64,000 bases of DNA from Pseudozyma flocculosa PF-1 (Eukaryota; Basidiomycota; Ustilaginomycetes; Ustilaginales; Ustilaginaceae), in the NCBI RefSeq assembly GCF_000417875.1, contig NW_006920886.1, positions 294,120 through 358,119 of the forward strand, read 5' to 3'. Both the position numbers and the translations under genes were made by a program. This document shows, one piece after another, positions 9,198 through 20,580 of this stretch; position 1 is the stretch's first letter, and the number at the start of each line of letters is the position of its first letter. A model generated the notes under the pieces. The model was not told where the DNA came from, did not search any database, and saw only the letters and a program-made list of their open reading frames with translations.

Positions 9198-12100
9198 GCT
9201 GGTCGAAGGCCACCGCGGTGGAACAGGGAGGTCGGCTCTGCTGTGCGGAAGGACTGTGTGACGTCGTGGCCGAGACCAGCGCCTGCGCTACCTCCAGAGG
9301 CAGTGCTTGTTGCCCTTTCGCTGCACGATGTGATGGGACGGCCAAAGACGTCTGTAGGCCTCTCGGGTGCCTGATGGCCGAGAGAGTCCCCTCTCTTCCG
9401 CCACTGGTCGAGTGCCTGGTGCAGAGTGGCAGACTGGGATGTGGTCGCGGCTGAGAAGCAGCGGGGTGGGTGATGAAAGCGGGGACTCGTTCGTCTGTTG
9501 CCGGTGCCGTTGCTCTGTTTGTACCGTTGAGCCGATCAGGGCCAGCCGCGGGCACGCGGGCGAGGCGGAGGGGCCGCTGCAGAAACACCGACGATGATGT
9601 ATGGTGCGCTCGTACAGCTCGTCGCCACAGGATCGAGTGGGCTTAGCCTGAAGCCGATAGACGAGCCGGCCAGGGCTAGCGTCCGTCGAGGGGTCAGCTA
9701 GCGGTTGCGAGCAGTAGGTAGTAGTAGTGCGCATGGACGCGTTTCGGCGCCGGGCCATGAGAGCAAAGAGCGGCAGCGTTGTCCGGAGCCGTGGTTCGCG
9801 GATGCATGCAAGGTTTGGCAAAGGAGGTCGGCGGTTGCGGAAGTGGGCGGATGCATCCGATAGGTGCAGTAGTAGTGTGGAGAGCGCGGAAAATCACGAC
9901 GCATTTGGGGAGTGGCGAGGCACGGTGTAAGAAAGAAGCAAGAGCGAGATGGCCAGTAGTAGCAGTCGTAGTGAGCGTCAGTTGGAGTGTTTGGCTGTCA
10001 GCGTGGAAAGCTCGGCACCGGTCTCCGAGGCCTGCAGCTTAGGCGCAAGGTCCGAGGTTGGCTTCATATCCGGGTTCCAGCATCGGTCGGTGGTCGGCAT
10101 GCGGGGCCAGCCGAAGAAAGCGGGGGCTCCGTCTCCCTCGCCTCTTGGCTGCAGGCCACTCATCGCATGTAGTCGCTGGCGCGACCCGGCCTGTAGCGCG
10201 CATCCGACCCTCCCCAGAGAGCTTTGATCAGACTCACGTTGATGTGACCTCGACCGCTGCGGCCTCGAAGAGGACTGGCCAGAGCAGCGCAGAGCCAGCC
10301 TCTTTGTCGATAGTCTTGGCTTGGGTGACGGCGTGGAAGGAAGCGTGTACCAGATCCGGTATCCTGCGGCTCGGCGCAGTGACAAGTAAGCCAAGGAAGT
10401 GGGAATCGGGTATCGGTCACGGGCGCTGCTGAGCCAGTCTTGCGTATCTGCAGAGCAGGAAAAGAGGGTTTGGGCACGGCAAGGCAGGGAACCGCGCAAG
10501 CGGCAGGAGCTCGGTCAGTTGGTTGTGGATCGGATCGTGACGGCAGGAGAACCCATCATTGGGCGAAGGCAAGGGCAGGACGCGTGCAAGGCGAGGCACC
10601 AGAAGCAGTAGTAGCGACGACGCACGGGAAGCCCAAGGAGGCAAGACAGCAACAGGGCGGCGTCGGACGGGAGGTAGGGATGCTGGTGGCGGTGATCGGG
10701 ATGGAAAAGGGGGATGGAGAGAAAGAGGAGGAGGACGAAGAGGCGGTGAGGATGGTGGTGGAGCCGAAGACACGACGAGGGGCGGTCAACGGCGAGCGAG
10801 ACGACGACCACGACAGCGACGCGCCTATGACCTCTGCTCTGGCCGGGCCCGGCCTGGCCTCGACCACCGCCAACTCTTCCGGTCGCTCGCCGCGTGCGCG
10901 CGGGCGCCTTGCCCCCCTCCCACCGACCTGTTTCGCTCTCGCCGGCACCGCCGCCATACGCTACCTCTCTTGCGAGCGCATGCCGGCGAGCGCACTCGTC
11001 ATCTCGCCTCTGCGGCGCTAGTCCCGCCACATCTGACTGCTTTGCCCCGCGCTGCGCCCCTGTCTGACGACAGGGCACGCTGACCGGCCGGCTTCGACCT
11101 CGGCCAAGCGGCACCCTGACTAGGCAGGGCGCCTTGCTTTCTGGCCAGCCAGCCAGCGCGCCTGACTCTGCGCGCATCGTCACAGCTGCTCAGACAGGTC
11201 GCTGCCCGTCTGCCTGCCCGCCCGACCGTACGCGTTGGCCTGCCCGCCTGCACGGCTTGCTTGCCTGCGTGCGTGGCCAATCGTCCGGCCGCTGACAGAG
11301 CAGCCACCTCGCTAGTCAGTCGCGCGCGAGGTCGACCCCCGCCCGGCCAGGCCACCGCCTCGGGCAAGTGGGGGGCGAACCCGCTCTCCGGCCAGGCGGT
11401 GGGCAGCGCTGTCGGGCCTGGATCGGCTTGACATGATCGCCTGGCTGAGCCCAGCTAGTCGATGTCCACAATCGGCCCGCGCAGTCGAGGCGGACGGGTG
11501 GCCACACCGTGTCACCGCGTGAAAGCCGAGCAGGTCTGATCGAGGCGAGGAGGCGAGCACAGACACGCACGCGAGTAGGAATCGGCCCCGTTGCTCGGGT
11601 CCGGGTATCCTGACCTCGCCCTCTGCGCCGTCCGACCTCTGCCACGGGTCCTCACCCGCCTCATCGCCTTGGACCACTTCCACCACTTGCCTGGTCATGC
11701 TCGAGTCAAGCCAGACGAAGCCGGCCTTATCGGACCTCTCTCGATCTCTTGGCCGGCCAGCCAGCCTGATGATGGACGGCACGGGGTTGGCCGCGACATC
11801 ACGGCGAGGGGCTCCCTGTCGAGACGGCACCGAGCCAGGGCGCACCGCTACCACCACGCCTCCTCTCGCCGATGCAGCAGCAGCTCGACTACCTGGCAGC
11901 AGCCGCGGAGCAAGACCCCTCGCAACTCCCATCGAGCAAAGCATGGCGCCTTGGCCCGAACCCCATCGACGTCTCCCTGCTACTCACATTCGGACGGGGG
12001 ACGCCAGCGTCAGGTAAGCCCCTCAAGGTGATGACGATGGTGCTTGGCGTTCCGGCGCTCGGTCTATCGCTTCTAGTGCTGCCTCCAACGTCTATTCTAT

Positions 12101-13262
12101 CGGTGCTTGCGGCCGCGGATCCAGTCCATTCACATTGGGTGTTACGGCGGTCGCCGGGCCTCCTTCTGGTCGGGCCGTGCCGGAGTCGGGCCAGCCGGCA
12201 GAGTTTCGCAGGCTCGAGCAGGGCCTCGATCCTGGCGATCAGCGTCGGGAGCGCAGCAAATGCGATCTGCGAGACGACCGCTCGCGCTAGCGCCAGAGTA
12301 ACGCGATCGCAGAGGCCGCGGGCTGCGAAAGGGAACGATGCAAGATGAGGTCGGGCAACCGGCTTCGCTGGAGGCCTTTGAGGGGATCCGAAAGGCACGG
12401 CAGCCTGTATTTCTATACGGGATTGACGGCCTCGGTGACGAAAAGGTGAGCCTCGACGTGCCTCCGATGCGCTAGGTCGTTGGAGTGTATCCTTTGTCGA
12501 CGGCCGCGAGGGACGACGTGCGGGCGGCGGACAAGACGGCGATGCGCTCCTGAAGAAGGAGGTGGGGAGGAGAGGCGGTCCGGATGCGCCAAGGGCAAGG
12601 GTATCGTGACGATGGGAAGGGCGGCGGGAATGAAAGTCGACGGGAGGAGATGGAGGTGGTGAGAGGCGAAGAGGTCTGGAGACGAGCAAGGCGCAGTAGT
12701 GGGGATGCTGGATCGGTCCGAGCCTTACCCGTCACGAAGGCGGCAAAGCAGCTGAGGAGGCCCATCTCCAGAGCGCCGGTTTCCGTTAGACAGCCGATCC
12801 GAGGCGCTCTCTACCTTCTGGCGCCCACCCCCTCGCACGACCCCGCATCCACGCACGGGTGCATGCGCACGGTGATCTGCCCGGCAGGCACCACAGCAGA
12901 GGCATGCCTAGTTGCCCTCGCTTAACCGCCGACGAAAAGACGCTGGACGCTGCCGCCGACACGCGGGGGCAGGAGCAGCGCTGGCCTAACGACCCTGCCT
13001 GCCTGCGACTCGCCCCGTGGGTCTAGGACCTCGACATGTCCGCGCTGACGCATTGGACCACTCGCTGACTGGCGGGTCCCACCCTGCAGGCAGGCAGACT
13101 GAGAGCAATACAGTCAAAGCTCTCTATAAGCACACCTTCTGTTTCTTCCAAAATGTGTGCTTGTAGAGGAATGTGCTTATGGGGAAATGCAGGCACACTT
13201 CCAAATAATCGGCATTGGTCTGGAAATACGTGTATTTCAGAGCCGTCTACCGCTGGTCAAAT
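9198..13262. other. Gene-poor region upstream of PSP1 and before the transposon island
   Basis: About 4 kb without a recognisable protein. Part of it (9,198-10,500) is probably promoter and leader of PSP1. The stretch 12,900-13,262 falls in GC towards the transposon boundary. One short frame (11,872) is listed separately as a weak candidate. Confidence 0.45.
11872..12348 (+). other. Weak candidate coding ORF, unrecognised
   Basis: A 158-codon frame whose first ~48 residues (starting MQQQLDYLAAAAEQDP and containing SLLLTFGRGTP) look protein-like. A consensus donor GTAAGC follows at about 12,015, and a possible acceptor GCAG lies just before GCTCGAGCAGG near 12,210; the frame is open either way. 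I do not recognise the product. A 266-codon frame is open on the opposite strand over the same bases, as is common in GC-rich DNA. Treat it as unproven. Confidence 0.15.
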
Positions 13263-13593
13263 CATAGCTAGCAGCAGGGTCGGGCCCAATTTGGATCGTA
13301 GCCAGGCTACGATTGGAAATCGGGCATCGAGCCCTGTATACAATTTTTTGATGCGCGGCCTACCTACGATCTAGCTACGATCCAAAATTGTAGCCCCACC
13401 GCCCTGCCTGCCGCGTCCGCACTGCATCCGCGCCGCTTCTGCCCTGCCTGCTGCAGCGAGCAGCCAAGCTGCGGGCGGGCGGGCTGGCTGGCAGGCAGGC
13501 TCAGGGGCTGGGTTGGCTGGCAGGCTCGGGCAGGCGCGCGGGCGCACGAGCTGGCTGGCTGGCTCAGGGGCTGGCTGGCTGGTGCGGCTGACT

Positions 13594-13979
13594 NNNNNNN
13601 NNNNNNNNNNNNNNNNNNNNNNNNNNNNNNNNNNNNNNNNNNNNNNNNNNNNNNNNNNNNNNNNNNNNNNNNNNNNNNNNNNNNNNNNNNNNNNNNNNNN
13701 NNNNNNNNNNNNNNNNNNNNNNNNNNNNNNNNNNNNNNNNNNNNNNNNNNNNNNNNNNNNNNNNNNNNNNNNNNNNNNNNNNNNNNNNNNNNNNNNNNNN
13801 NNNNNNNNNNNNNNNNNNNNNNNNNNNNNNNNNNNNNNNNNNNNNNNNNNNNNNNNNNNNNNNNNNNNNNNNNNNNNNNNNNNNNNNNNNNNNNNNNNNN
13901 NNNNNNNNNNNNNNNNNNNNNNNNNNNNNNNNNNNNNNNNNNNNNNNNNNNNNNNNNNNNNNNNNNNNNNNNNNNNNNN
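13594..13979. other. Assembly gap (386 N)
   Basis: A run of 386 undetermined bases inside E1, in the GC-rich part where intact copies carry a GCC/GGC-rich low-complexity block and the central hairpin. Reading frames that span it are artefacts. Confidence 0.99.
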
Positions 13980-14375
13980 GCGCGCGCGACAAAAAAAAGT
14001 GGAGGCCAGGCCACGCCACCAGGCCGCGTGCGTGCTCACGCAGGCTTGCAGGCTGGCGTGCGTGTGTGCTCACGCAGGCGGCGTGGCCTGCCTGACCGCC
14101 AGCCCGCCAGCTGAGCCTCGCCCGCCAGCGTGGCCTCACCCGCCCGCCTGCCTCGTTAAAAAGTCTTGCCCCGCTCCACCGTCGCTCCTTCCCTCCTGAC
14201 CACTTCCATCGGCCTTTTGGCCTGCCACCGCCACCCAACCGCCGTCGACACCACCTGCTGGCATCTGCCCCAGCCACCTTGTCCCGCCTTGGTCGCGCTC
14301 AGTCCTGCACTGCCCGACCAGCCTCAACATTGACGCCACCAAGGCCAACTTGACGCCACCACCAACGCTGACATT

Positions 14376-15963
14376 CATAGCTAGCAGCAAAGTCAACCTA
14401 CGATCTGGCAGATCGTAGATAGGCGTAGCCAGTATACGATTTTCAGATCGTAGGGGATCCTTCTACACAAACAATTTGTGAATCCTGACAAATTGTGCGG
14501 ATTTCAGGTCGTATACTACCTCCGATTTTCAGATCGTAGCTAGACCGGTCTGTCTACCTACAATTTTAGCATCGTAGCCAGGCAGCGATCGGAATGCAAG
14601 CATTGGATCAACTCGATCGCAAAATTGCTATAAACGCTACTATAAATGACAATTTGTAGTTTGTAGAGCGAGCAAGCGTACAACAGCGTGCAGGTTAGGG
14701 ATGGGGCAGACACAGCGAGGAGGAAAGAGGCAAATGGAGGAAAGGGTCAGCGACAGCCTCGGGCATTGCCAGCAGCAGGGTGGCGTTGTCGACTCACTAA
14801 GATCATGCAAGACAGCTGCAGGCGGCGATGGGTGAAGACGAGCGCATCAGCAGTGCAGCAGACGCGGCTTGATTGGCTCACCTATGTCCTGATGGCTTGA
14901 CGGCGGATGTGGAGGCGGAGCGTGCTGCTTATCACCGGCGTCGTGTGCAAGGTGCGAGCGAATTGGCATCGATGGTGGCAGCAATTTGGCGTTGGCGGTG
15001 GCGGCAAGCCAACGATCATGGATGGTGGTGGCGTCGGCCGACAAAGGTGGTGGCATCGGTGCAGAGCGTGCGCGTGATGTCGGCAACATTGATGCTGGTG
15101 GGTGGCGCCAACGTCGGTTGGGTGGCGGTGGCAGGCGAGGTCCAATGGCAGGCAAGGGTCGATGGCGGGCAAGGATTGATGGCGATTGGGTGGCAACGGC
15201 GGTCAGATGGCAACGGCGGACGGTGGCAGGCGGCGGCGGCAAGATGGTAGTGGTCGGGAGGGAAGGAGCGACGGTGGAGCGGGGCAAGACTTTATACCGA
15301 GGCGGGCGGGCGGCGGTCAGCGAGGCTGCGTGCCTGGCCTCAGCAGCCAGCAAGGCAGCGTGAGCACGCACGCAGGTGGCGGCGTGGCCTGGCCTCACCA
15401 TTTCTTTTATGCGCGCGCGCAAGCTTAGTCAGCCGCGCCAGCCAGCCAGCTCGTGCGCCCGCCCAGCTCGTGCGCCCGAGCCAGCCAGCCGGCCGGCCCT
15501 CAAGCCTGCCAGCCAGCTCGCCCGCCTGAGCCTGCCAGCCAGTCACCCGCCCAAGCCTGCCAGCCAGCCAGCCCACCCGCCCGAGCCTGCCAGCCAGCCA
15601 GCCGGCCTGACTGCTCGCTTCGGCGGGCAGGGCGGAAGCGGAAGAGCGAGCAGCCGTCAATGATCGGAATCCTTGGTGACAGCTCTCCAAGGATTCCGAT
15701 GATTGACGCCATTGACTGTGCGGAGGCAAGGCGGCGGAGGCATGGCAGGCGGGCACGCAGGCACGCAGGCAGGCAGGCAACAGTCTGGATTTTGGATTGT
15801 AGCTAGATTGTAGGTAGGCTGCGCGTTGTAGACAGGGATCGATGCCCGATTTCAGATCGTAGGCAGGCCACGCATCGAAAAATCGTAGACAGGGGTCGAT
15901 GCCAGATTTCAGATCGTAGCCTGCCTGCAATCCAAATTGGGCCCGACCCTGCTGCTAACTATG
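14376..15963 (+). mobile_element. E2: intact non-autonomous TIR transposon (1,588 bp)
   Basis: Begins CATAGCTAGCAGCA and ends TGCTGCTAACTATG (one mismatch in the inverted repeat). It is flanked by ATT on both sides (14,373-14,375 and 15,964-15,966), a 3-bp target duplication. The left 300 bp and right 180 bp are arrays of imperfect palindromes of the TACGATTTTCAGATCGTA type. The interior is GTGG/GCC-rich with a hairpin at 15,656-15,707. No convincing coding frame. It lies inside E1. The superfamily is uncertain: 3-bp duplications and subterminal repeats recall CACTA (CMC) elements, but the termini are not CACTA. Confidence 0.85.
15656..15707. repeat. Central hairpin of E2
   Basis: Two 21-base arms starting GTCAAT and ending ATTGAC pair with one mismatch around a 10-base loop. 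The same position in E3 and in the E4 element carries a diverged hairpin with the same outer TCAATCATCGGA motif, so it is a shared structural part of the family. Confidence 0.85.
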
Positions 15964-16271
15964 ATTGGAGTTGACCTCGGCGCCATGTAGGAGTCTCCAC
16001 ACGCCAACGCAAATCGCCCAGCCATGGTCAGGTGAGTGCATCGATCCACCGCGCCCTGCACATTGGCGCTGACGCCTTACCAGTCTTGACCTTTGCCCTC
16101 ACTCTTGCCCCCGTCCAGCAGCATGTCCCAGCTACAGCAACTCTGCCATCGTCAGCGCCACCGCCGCGCCGTGCTTGCCTGGTCAGTATTGTCGTCGCGG
16201 CGCGCTTCCGCCATCCTCTGCTGCAGCACGCTGACGATCTGCTGGTATCGCATTCCTTGGGTCAGAACTCT

Positions 16272-17679
16272 CATAGCAAGCAGCAGAGTCAACCTACAAT
16301 TTTTCAGATTGTAGGTAGGCGTAGCCAATATACGATTTTCAGATTGTAGGCAGGCCTTCTACACAAATGATTTCTGGATGCAGACAGGCCATGCCGATTT
16401 TTAGATTGTATACTAGCTACGATTTTCAGATTGTAGCTAGACCGGTCTATCTACGATTTTTTGCATCGTAGCCAGGCAGCGATCAGTTGCATCAGGTACT
16501 GGCTTCGATTGCAACGGCTATCTACGCTACTAGACACTACAATACAGTTGCAGGGGCAAGCGTTTGACTGCAGAACATGGACGGAAGGGGAGGTGGAAGA
16601 GAGGAGGTGGAAAGAGGGAGGGAGGCAATCAAAACCCCTGTCAGCATTGTCAAACGGCAGCAGGACATGCGCCGGTAAGGAGGCACTCACAGCAAGGGCA
16701 GGCCAGGGTCGGCGTCGATTTGGAGCAGTGGTGGCTGGTGAGGAGAGAGAGAGAAGGGGAGGAGCATTGTCAGCATCGCGCTAGCCGGGTGCAGGCATCG
16801 TCGATGCGGCAGATCAACTCACTTGTGGCAGTCGGAAGAAGGTGTGTGCGGTGGTGGCAAGTTGGCGTCAATCGTGGTGGCAAGTCAGCGTTGGCGTTGG
16901 CAGTGGCATTGAGTCGGCGTTGGTGGTGGCGTGGATGTCAAGGCCGGTCGGGTGATGCAGGGCTGAGCGCGACCGAGGTGGGACAAGGCGGCAGGGGCAG
17001 ATGCCAATTGGTGGCATCAAAGTGGTTGGGTGGCGTCAGCAGGCGAGGGTCAATGGTGGTCAGGAGGCGGCGGCGGGCGAGGGTCAATGGTAGTGGTCGG
17101 GAGAGAAGGAGCAATGGCGGGGAGGGCAGGCCTTTGTAGCAAGGCATGCAGGCGGGCGGGCGGGCAGAGGGCCTGTGTGAGCACGCATGCACGCCAGCCA
17201 GTGAGCCTGCGTGAGCACGCACGCAGGCCTGGTGGCGTGGCCTGGCCTCCACACTTTTTTTTTTTGGCGCGCTCGCAAGCTTAGTCAGCCGCACGCGCCA
17301 GCCAGCCGGCCCCTAAGTCAGCCAGCAGCCGACCTACCCGCCTGAGCCAGCCAGCCAGCCAGCTTGACTGCTTGTTGCAGCAGGCACAGCGGAAGCAGAG
17401 GAGCGGGGTCAATCATCGGAATCATTGGAGAGGCGATGATTCCAATGATTGACGGTGCGGAGGCGGCAGGGACACGGCCGTGAGGTGGCAAGGCAGGCAG
17501 GCAGGCAGGCAGGTGGGGCTACGATCTCAGATCGTAGGTAGGCCCAATTTCGGATTTTGGATTGTAGCTAGTCGTAGGTAGGCTACGCATTGGAAAAATC
17601 GAAGATAGGGATCGATCCCTGATTTTAGATTGTAGCCTGCCTACAACCAAAATTGGGCCCGACCCTGCTGCTAGCTATG
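16272..17679 (+). mobile_element. E3: intact non-autonomous TIR transposon (1,408 bp)
   Basis: Begins CATAGCAAGCAGCA and ends TGCTGCTAGCTATG, flanked by TCT on both sides (16,269-16,271 and 17,680-17,682). Left subterminal palindromes (16,290-16,480), a GTGG-rich interior, a central hairpin and a right end with ATTGGGCCCGACCC all match E2. It is inserted in E1 about 300 bp from E2. No coding capacity is seen; reading frames across it are low complexity. Confidence 0.85.
17408..17453. repeat. Central hairpin of E3
   Basis: An inverted repeat starting GTCAATCATCGG and ending CCAATGATTGAC, equivalent in place and outer sequence to the hairpin of E2. Confidence 0.8.
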
Positions 17680-18513
17680 TCTGCTCGCCGCCACGCCCTA
17701 CATCAACACGCTGCTGCTACCAAGTCTGAATGTCATCGGGTGAGTCCCGCGATTGGTATCTGCTGCACCAGTCGCCGCTGAGCCTGCTGACGCCTTCCTC
17801 TTTGACCGCCGCTGCCATCGCCACCCAATCGCCACCTGCAGCCACCGCACCGACGGTCGGTCCCTGTCTTGGTGGGTCAACGACGCCACCTGTTGCCGGC
17901 AATCATGAATGCCTGCTGAGCCTGCCGCTAACCCTTTTGTCTGCCTGCCTCCTCTCTGCCACCTCCCGTATCCTTACCCTGCATGCTGTTGTACACTTGC
18001 CCCCGCTACAATCTGCAGGCGCAGTTGTATTGTAGTTTCTAGTAGCGTAGGTGGGATACGGTTCTGCAATTGAAGTCAGTATTTGATCCCATTCATCGTA
18101 GCTTAGCACTCTGCCCAAACATCGCTGCCTGCCTGCAACTCGAACATCGCTGCCTGCCTGCGACCCAAACATTGTACCCTGGCTGCGACCCAAAGTTTGC
18201 TGGCTTACCTACGATCCAAAGAATCGTAGCTAGACTGGCGTAGCTACGATCCGAAAAATCGTAGCTAGACCGGCGTAGCTACAATCCGAAAAATTGTAGC
18301 TATGCTGACAAGTAGCTACAATCTCAAAATCGTACTTAGACAGGTCTAGCTACGATCTGAAAATCGTAGGTAGTATACGATCTAAAAATTGGCATGGCCA
18401 GTCTGCATCCTGAAATTGTTTGTGTAGAAGGATCACCTACGATCTGAAAATTGTAGCCTGGCTACGCCTATCTATGATCTGAAAAATCGTAGGTTGGCCC
18501 TGCTGCTAGCTAT

Positions 18514-20357
18514 CATAGCTAGGGGCAAGCTTTGGGCCACGCTTTCAGATATCGTAGATCTCGTACGATATGGCAGTGCCGTAGGAGATCGTTCATCCCC
18601 TACGGCACCCAGATGCCTGCTTACCGTAGGTCTACCCCCAAACCCACAGCCACATGTATCTACAGGCATTGTATTGCTAAATCTAACTACTAATGTGCGG
18701 CAGCGTGGCGATGGCATTGGTGAGTGGCGGGGCGAGCAGGCAGGAAGGCAGGTGGCAGGGCGGCAGCAGCAACAATGGTAGAGCATTGTCAGCAGCAAAG
18801 TAAGGCGGTAAGGGAGGAGCAGGCAAAGTAAGAGGGGAGCAAAGGAGTCAGCAACGGCGCACAGCAGAGCGGCAAAAGGAAAGGGCGGCAACAGTCAACT
18901 CACCAGAGCGGCAGCAGACCAGCAGGCATCGGCAAGGGCTGTGCACGCAGGCGGAAAGGAGTGGAAGCACGGCAGTCAGTGATCTCAATCATCGGAAACG
19001 TCGGAGAGGCCCTCTCCAACATCTCCAATGATTGACGGCGGCAGCAGGGTGAAAGCAAGCAGTGCGGAGCAGCAGCAGCTGGCAGCTCACCAGGTGGCTG
19101 GCTGGGCCGGCTGGCGGGTGGCTGGCTGCGCTTGGCTGGCGGGTGCTGGCTGGCTGACGGCTGGCTGATGGCTGGCTGGCGGATGGTGGCAGGTGCTGGT
19201 GGGTGCTGGGAAGTGGTGGCGGCTGGTATCGGGTGGTGGTGGCAGGAGGGCAGGAGAGACGGGTGGGTGGCAGATGGATTTTGCAAAGGGCGGGGTGGCA
19301 AAGGGGCCAGCGCGCGCGCGCAAGGCCTCCTGAGCTGACGTAAGCAGAAAGGGCCATTTTTCTGCGTAGGGTAGGGTCGGCCCAGGGCCGTAGGAGGCCC
19401 TACGGCCAAAAATGCCGTGGCTGCCCCTCAGAAAATGGCCATGGGGGCTTGTAGGGGGCCCTACGGCCAAAAATGCCGTAGGAGATTGCCGATTTCTGGC
19501 TGTAGGGCTGCCTACGGCCATTTTTAGCGTAGATGACCCCCGATTTCCCGATTTCAGGCCGTAGGCTGGCGTACGGCCAAAATCCACCTGCCCTTTGACG
19601 CTGAAGAAGGACGGACGCACGGGCGGAGGACTAGAGCAGGACAGGGCTGGGCCGAATGGGAGATGGTGGTAGTGGGAGGAGGAGGGAGGAGGGCCGGGTG
19701 GCAAAAATGCTCAGTCGGGCCTCTGCCCGTCTCGCTGGCAGGCAATTGCCTAGCCAACTCGGCCAAGAAAAAACGCGCGCGCGTCAGGGTTGGCGTGGCC
19801 CTGGCTTCGGGCCCGCGTCAACGCTATATGAGGTGGCCTACAGCAATTTGGGCCGTAGGCATCCTACGGCTGCTTACCATAGGCCTACCTTTGCACCCCC
19901 AGCCGTCGGAATTCTCAGGCATTGCATTGCAAAATCTATTACACAACTGCGGTGTTAGCAGGCAGGCAAGGTGAGCAAAGAAGGGCAGCGGTCGGCTGGG
20001 GCAGCGTGATGGCAATGACATGGGTCAAGGATGGCGGCAGTAGTGCAGGGACCGGCAGAAGGGTAGAGCAGGCAGAATGCAGGGTCAGTTGCAGGCATAA
20101 GGGATTCCCAATTTTTCTTATCGCACAGGCTGTGCGATCCAGGATTTGAGAGTCGTTATGCACGTGCAATCTAAAATCCTGGCTACTATGAGTGGATTTC
20201 AGATCGCAGGCAGGAAAAATTCAGGATCTCAGATTGCAGCTGATTGCACACCTGCTGCAATCTGAGAAATTGCACAAGCTGGCTGCAGCTGGATTTTCAA
20301 ATCGTTATACAAGTGCGATTCATAATTTTCTTTGACCAGATCCTGCTGCTAGCTATG
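18514..20357 (+). mobile_element. E4: related, diverged TIR element or composite
   Basis: The left edge CATAGCTAGGGGCA directly abuts the right edge of E1; the right edge is TGCTGCTAGCTATG. Both match the shared terminal repeat, but the subterminal palindromes differ: CCGTAGG/CCTACGGC types at 18,580-18,640 and 19,370-19,600, and TGCAATCTGAGAAATTGCA types at 20,170-20,330. A hairpin with the family's TCAATCATCGGA motif lies at 18,985-19,035. Segments near 18,600-18,700 and 19,860-19,960 are diverged direct repeats of each other, so this may be two overlapping elements. The flanks (TAT left, ACT right) do not form a duplication. Confidence 0.55.
18985..19035. repeat. Central hairpin of E4
   Basis: Imperfect inverted repeat from TCAATCATCGGAAACG to CTCCAATGATTGA with a GAGAGG/CCTCTC core. 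It matches the hairpins of E2 and E3 in its outer arms. Confidence 0.75.
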
Positions 20358-20580
20358 ACTTGGCACTGCCGCATGCTAACCCTTAGTTGGGACTTGGGTA
20401 GCTGCGGGGGCATGTTGAGCAGCCGCCTAACAATGTCCTGGTTTGACCGCACAGCAGGGATTGTCTTCGCATCGGCAGCGATTGACGAGGAAACCCATGC
20501 GGAAAAGGATCACGTGAATATCTTTATGAGCCGATCAGCAGCCCACATGATTTTAAGCTGAAGTCCAATGACGTCAACAT

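Larger units (their letters stand above)
13263..18513 (-). mobile_element. E1: non-autonomous TIR DNA transposon, interrupted by E2 and E3
   Basis: The left edge is CATAGCTAGCAGCA at 13,263; the right edge, TGCTGCTAGCTAT, ends at 18,513. The left subterminal sequence (GGTCGGGCCCAATTTGG) is the inverse of the right ends of E2 and E3. The right subterminal sequence (18,050-18,513, including TTGTTTGTGTAGAAGGATC) is the inverse of their left ends. So E1 is a copy of the same family in minus orientation. Its body is split by E2 and E3 and contains the assembly gap; without the insertions it is about 2.25 kb. A target duplication cannot be shown: AAT precedes it, but the right edge abuts another CATAGCTAG start. 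No transposase frame is visible. Confidence 0.75.

Noticed and set aside
13364..14277. Frames spanning the N gap
   Set aside because: Most of their length is undetermined sequence inside a transposon.
14376..18513. CRISPR-like array from repeated TACGAT...ATCGTA units
   Set aside because: Spacing is irregular, repeats are imperfect palindromes, and they lie at transposon ends in a eukaryotic genome.
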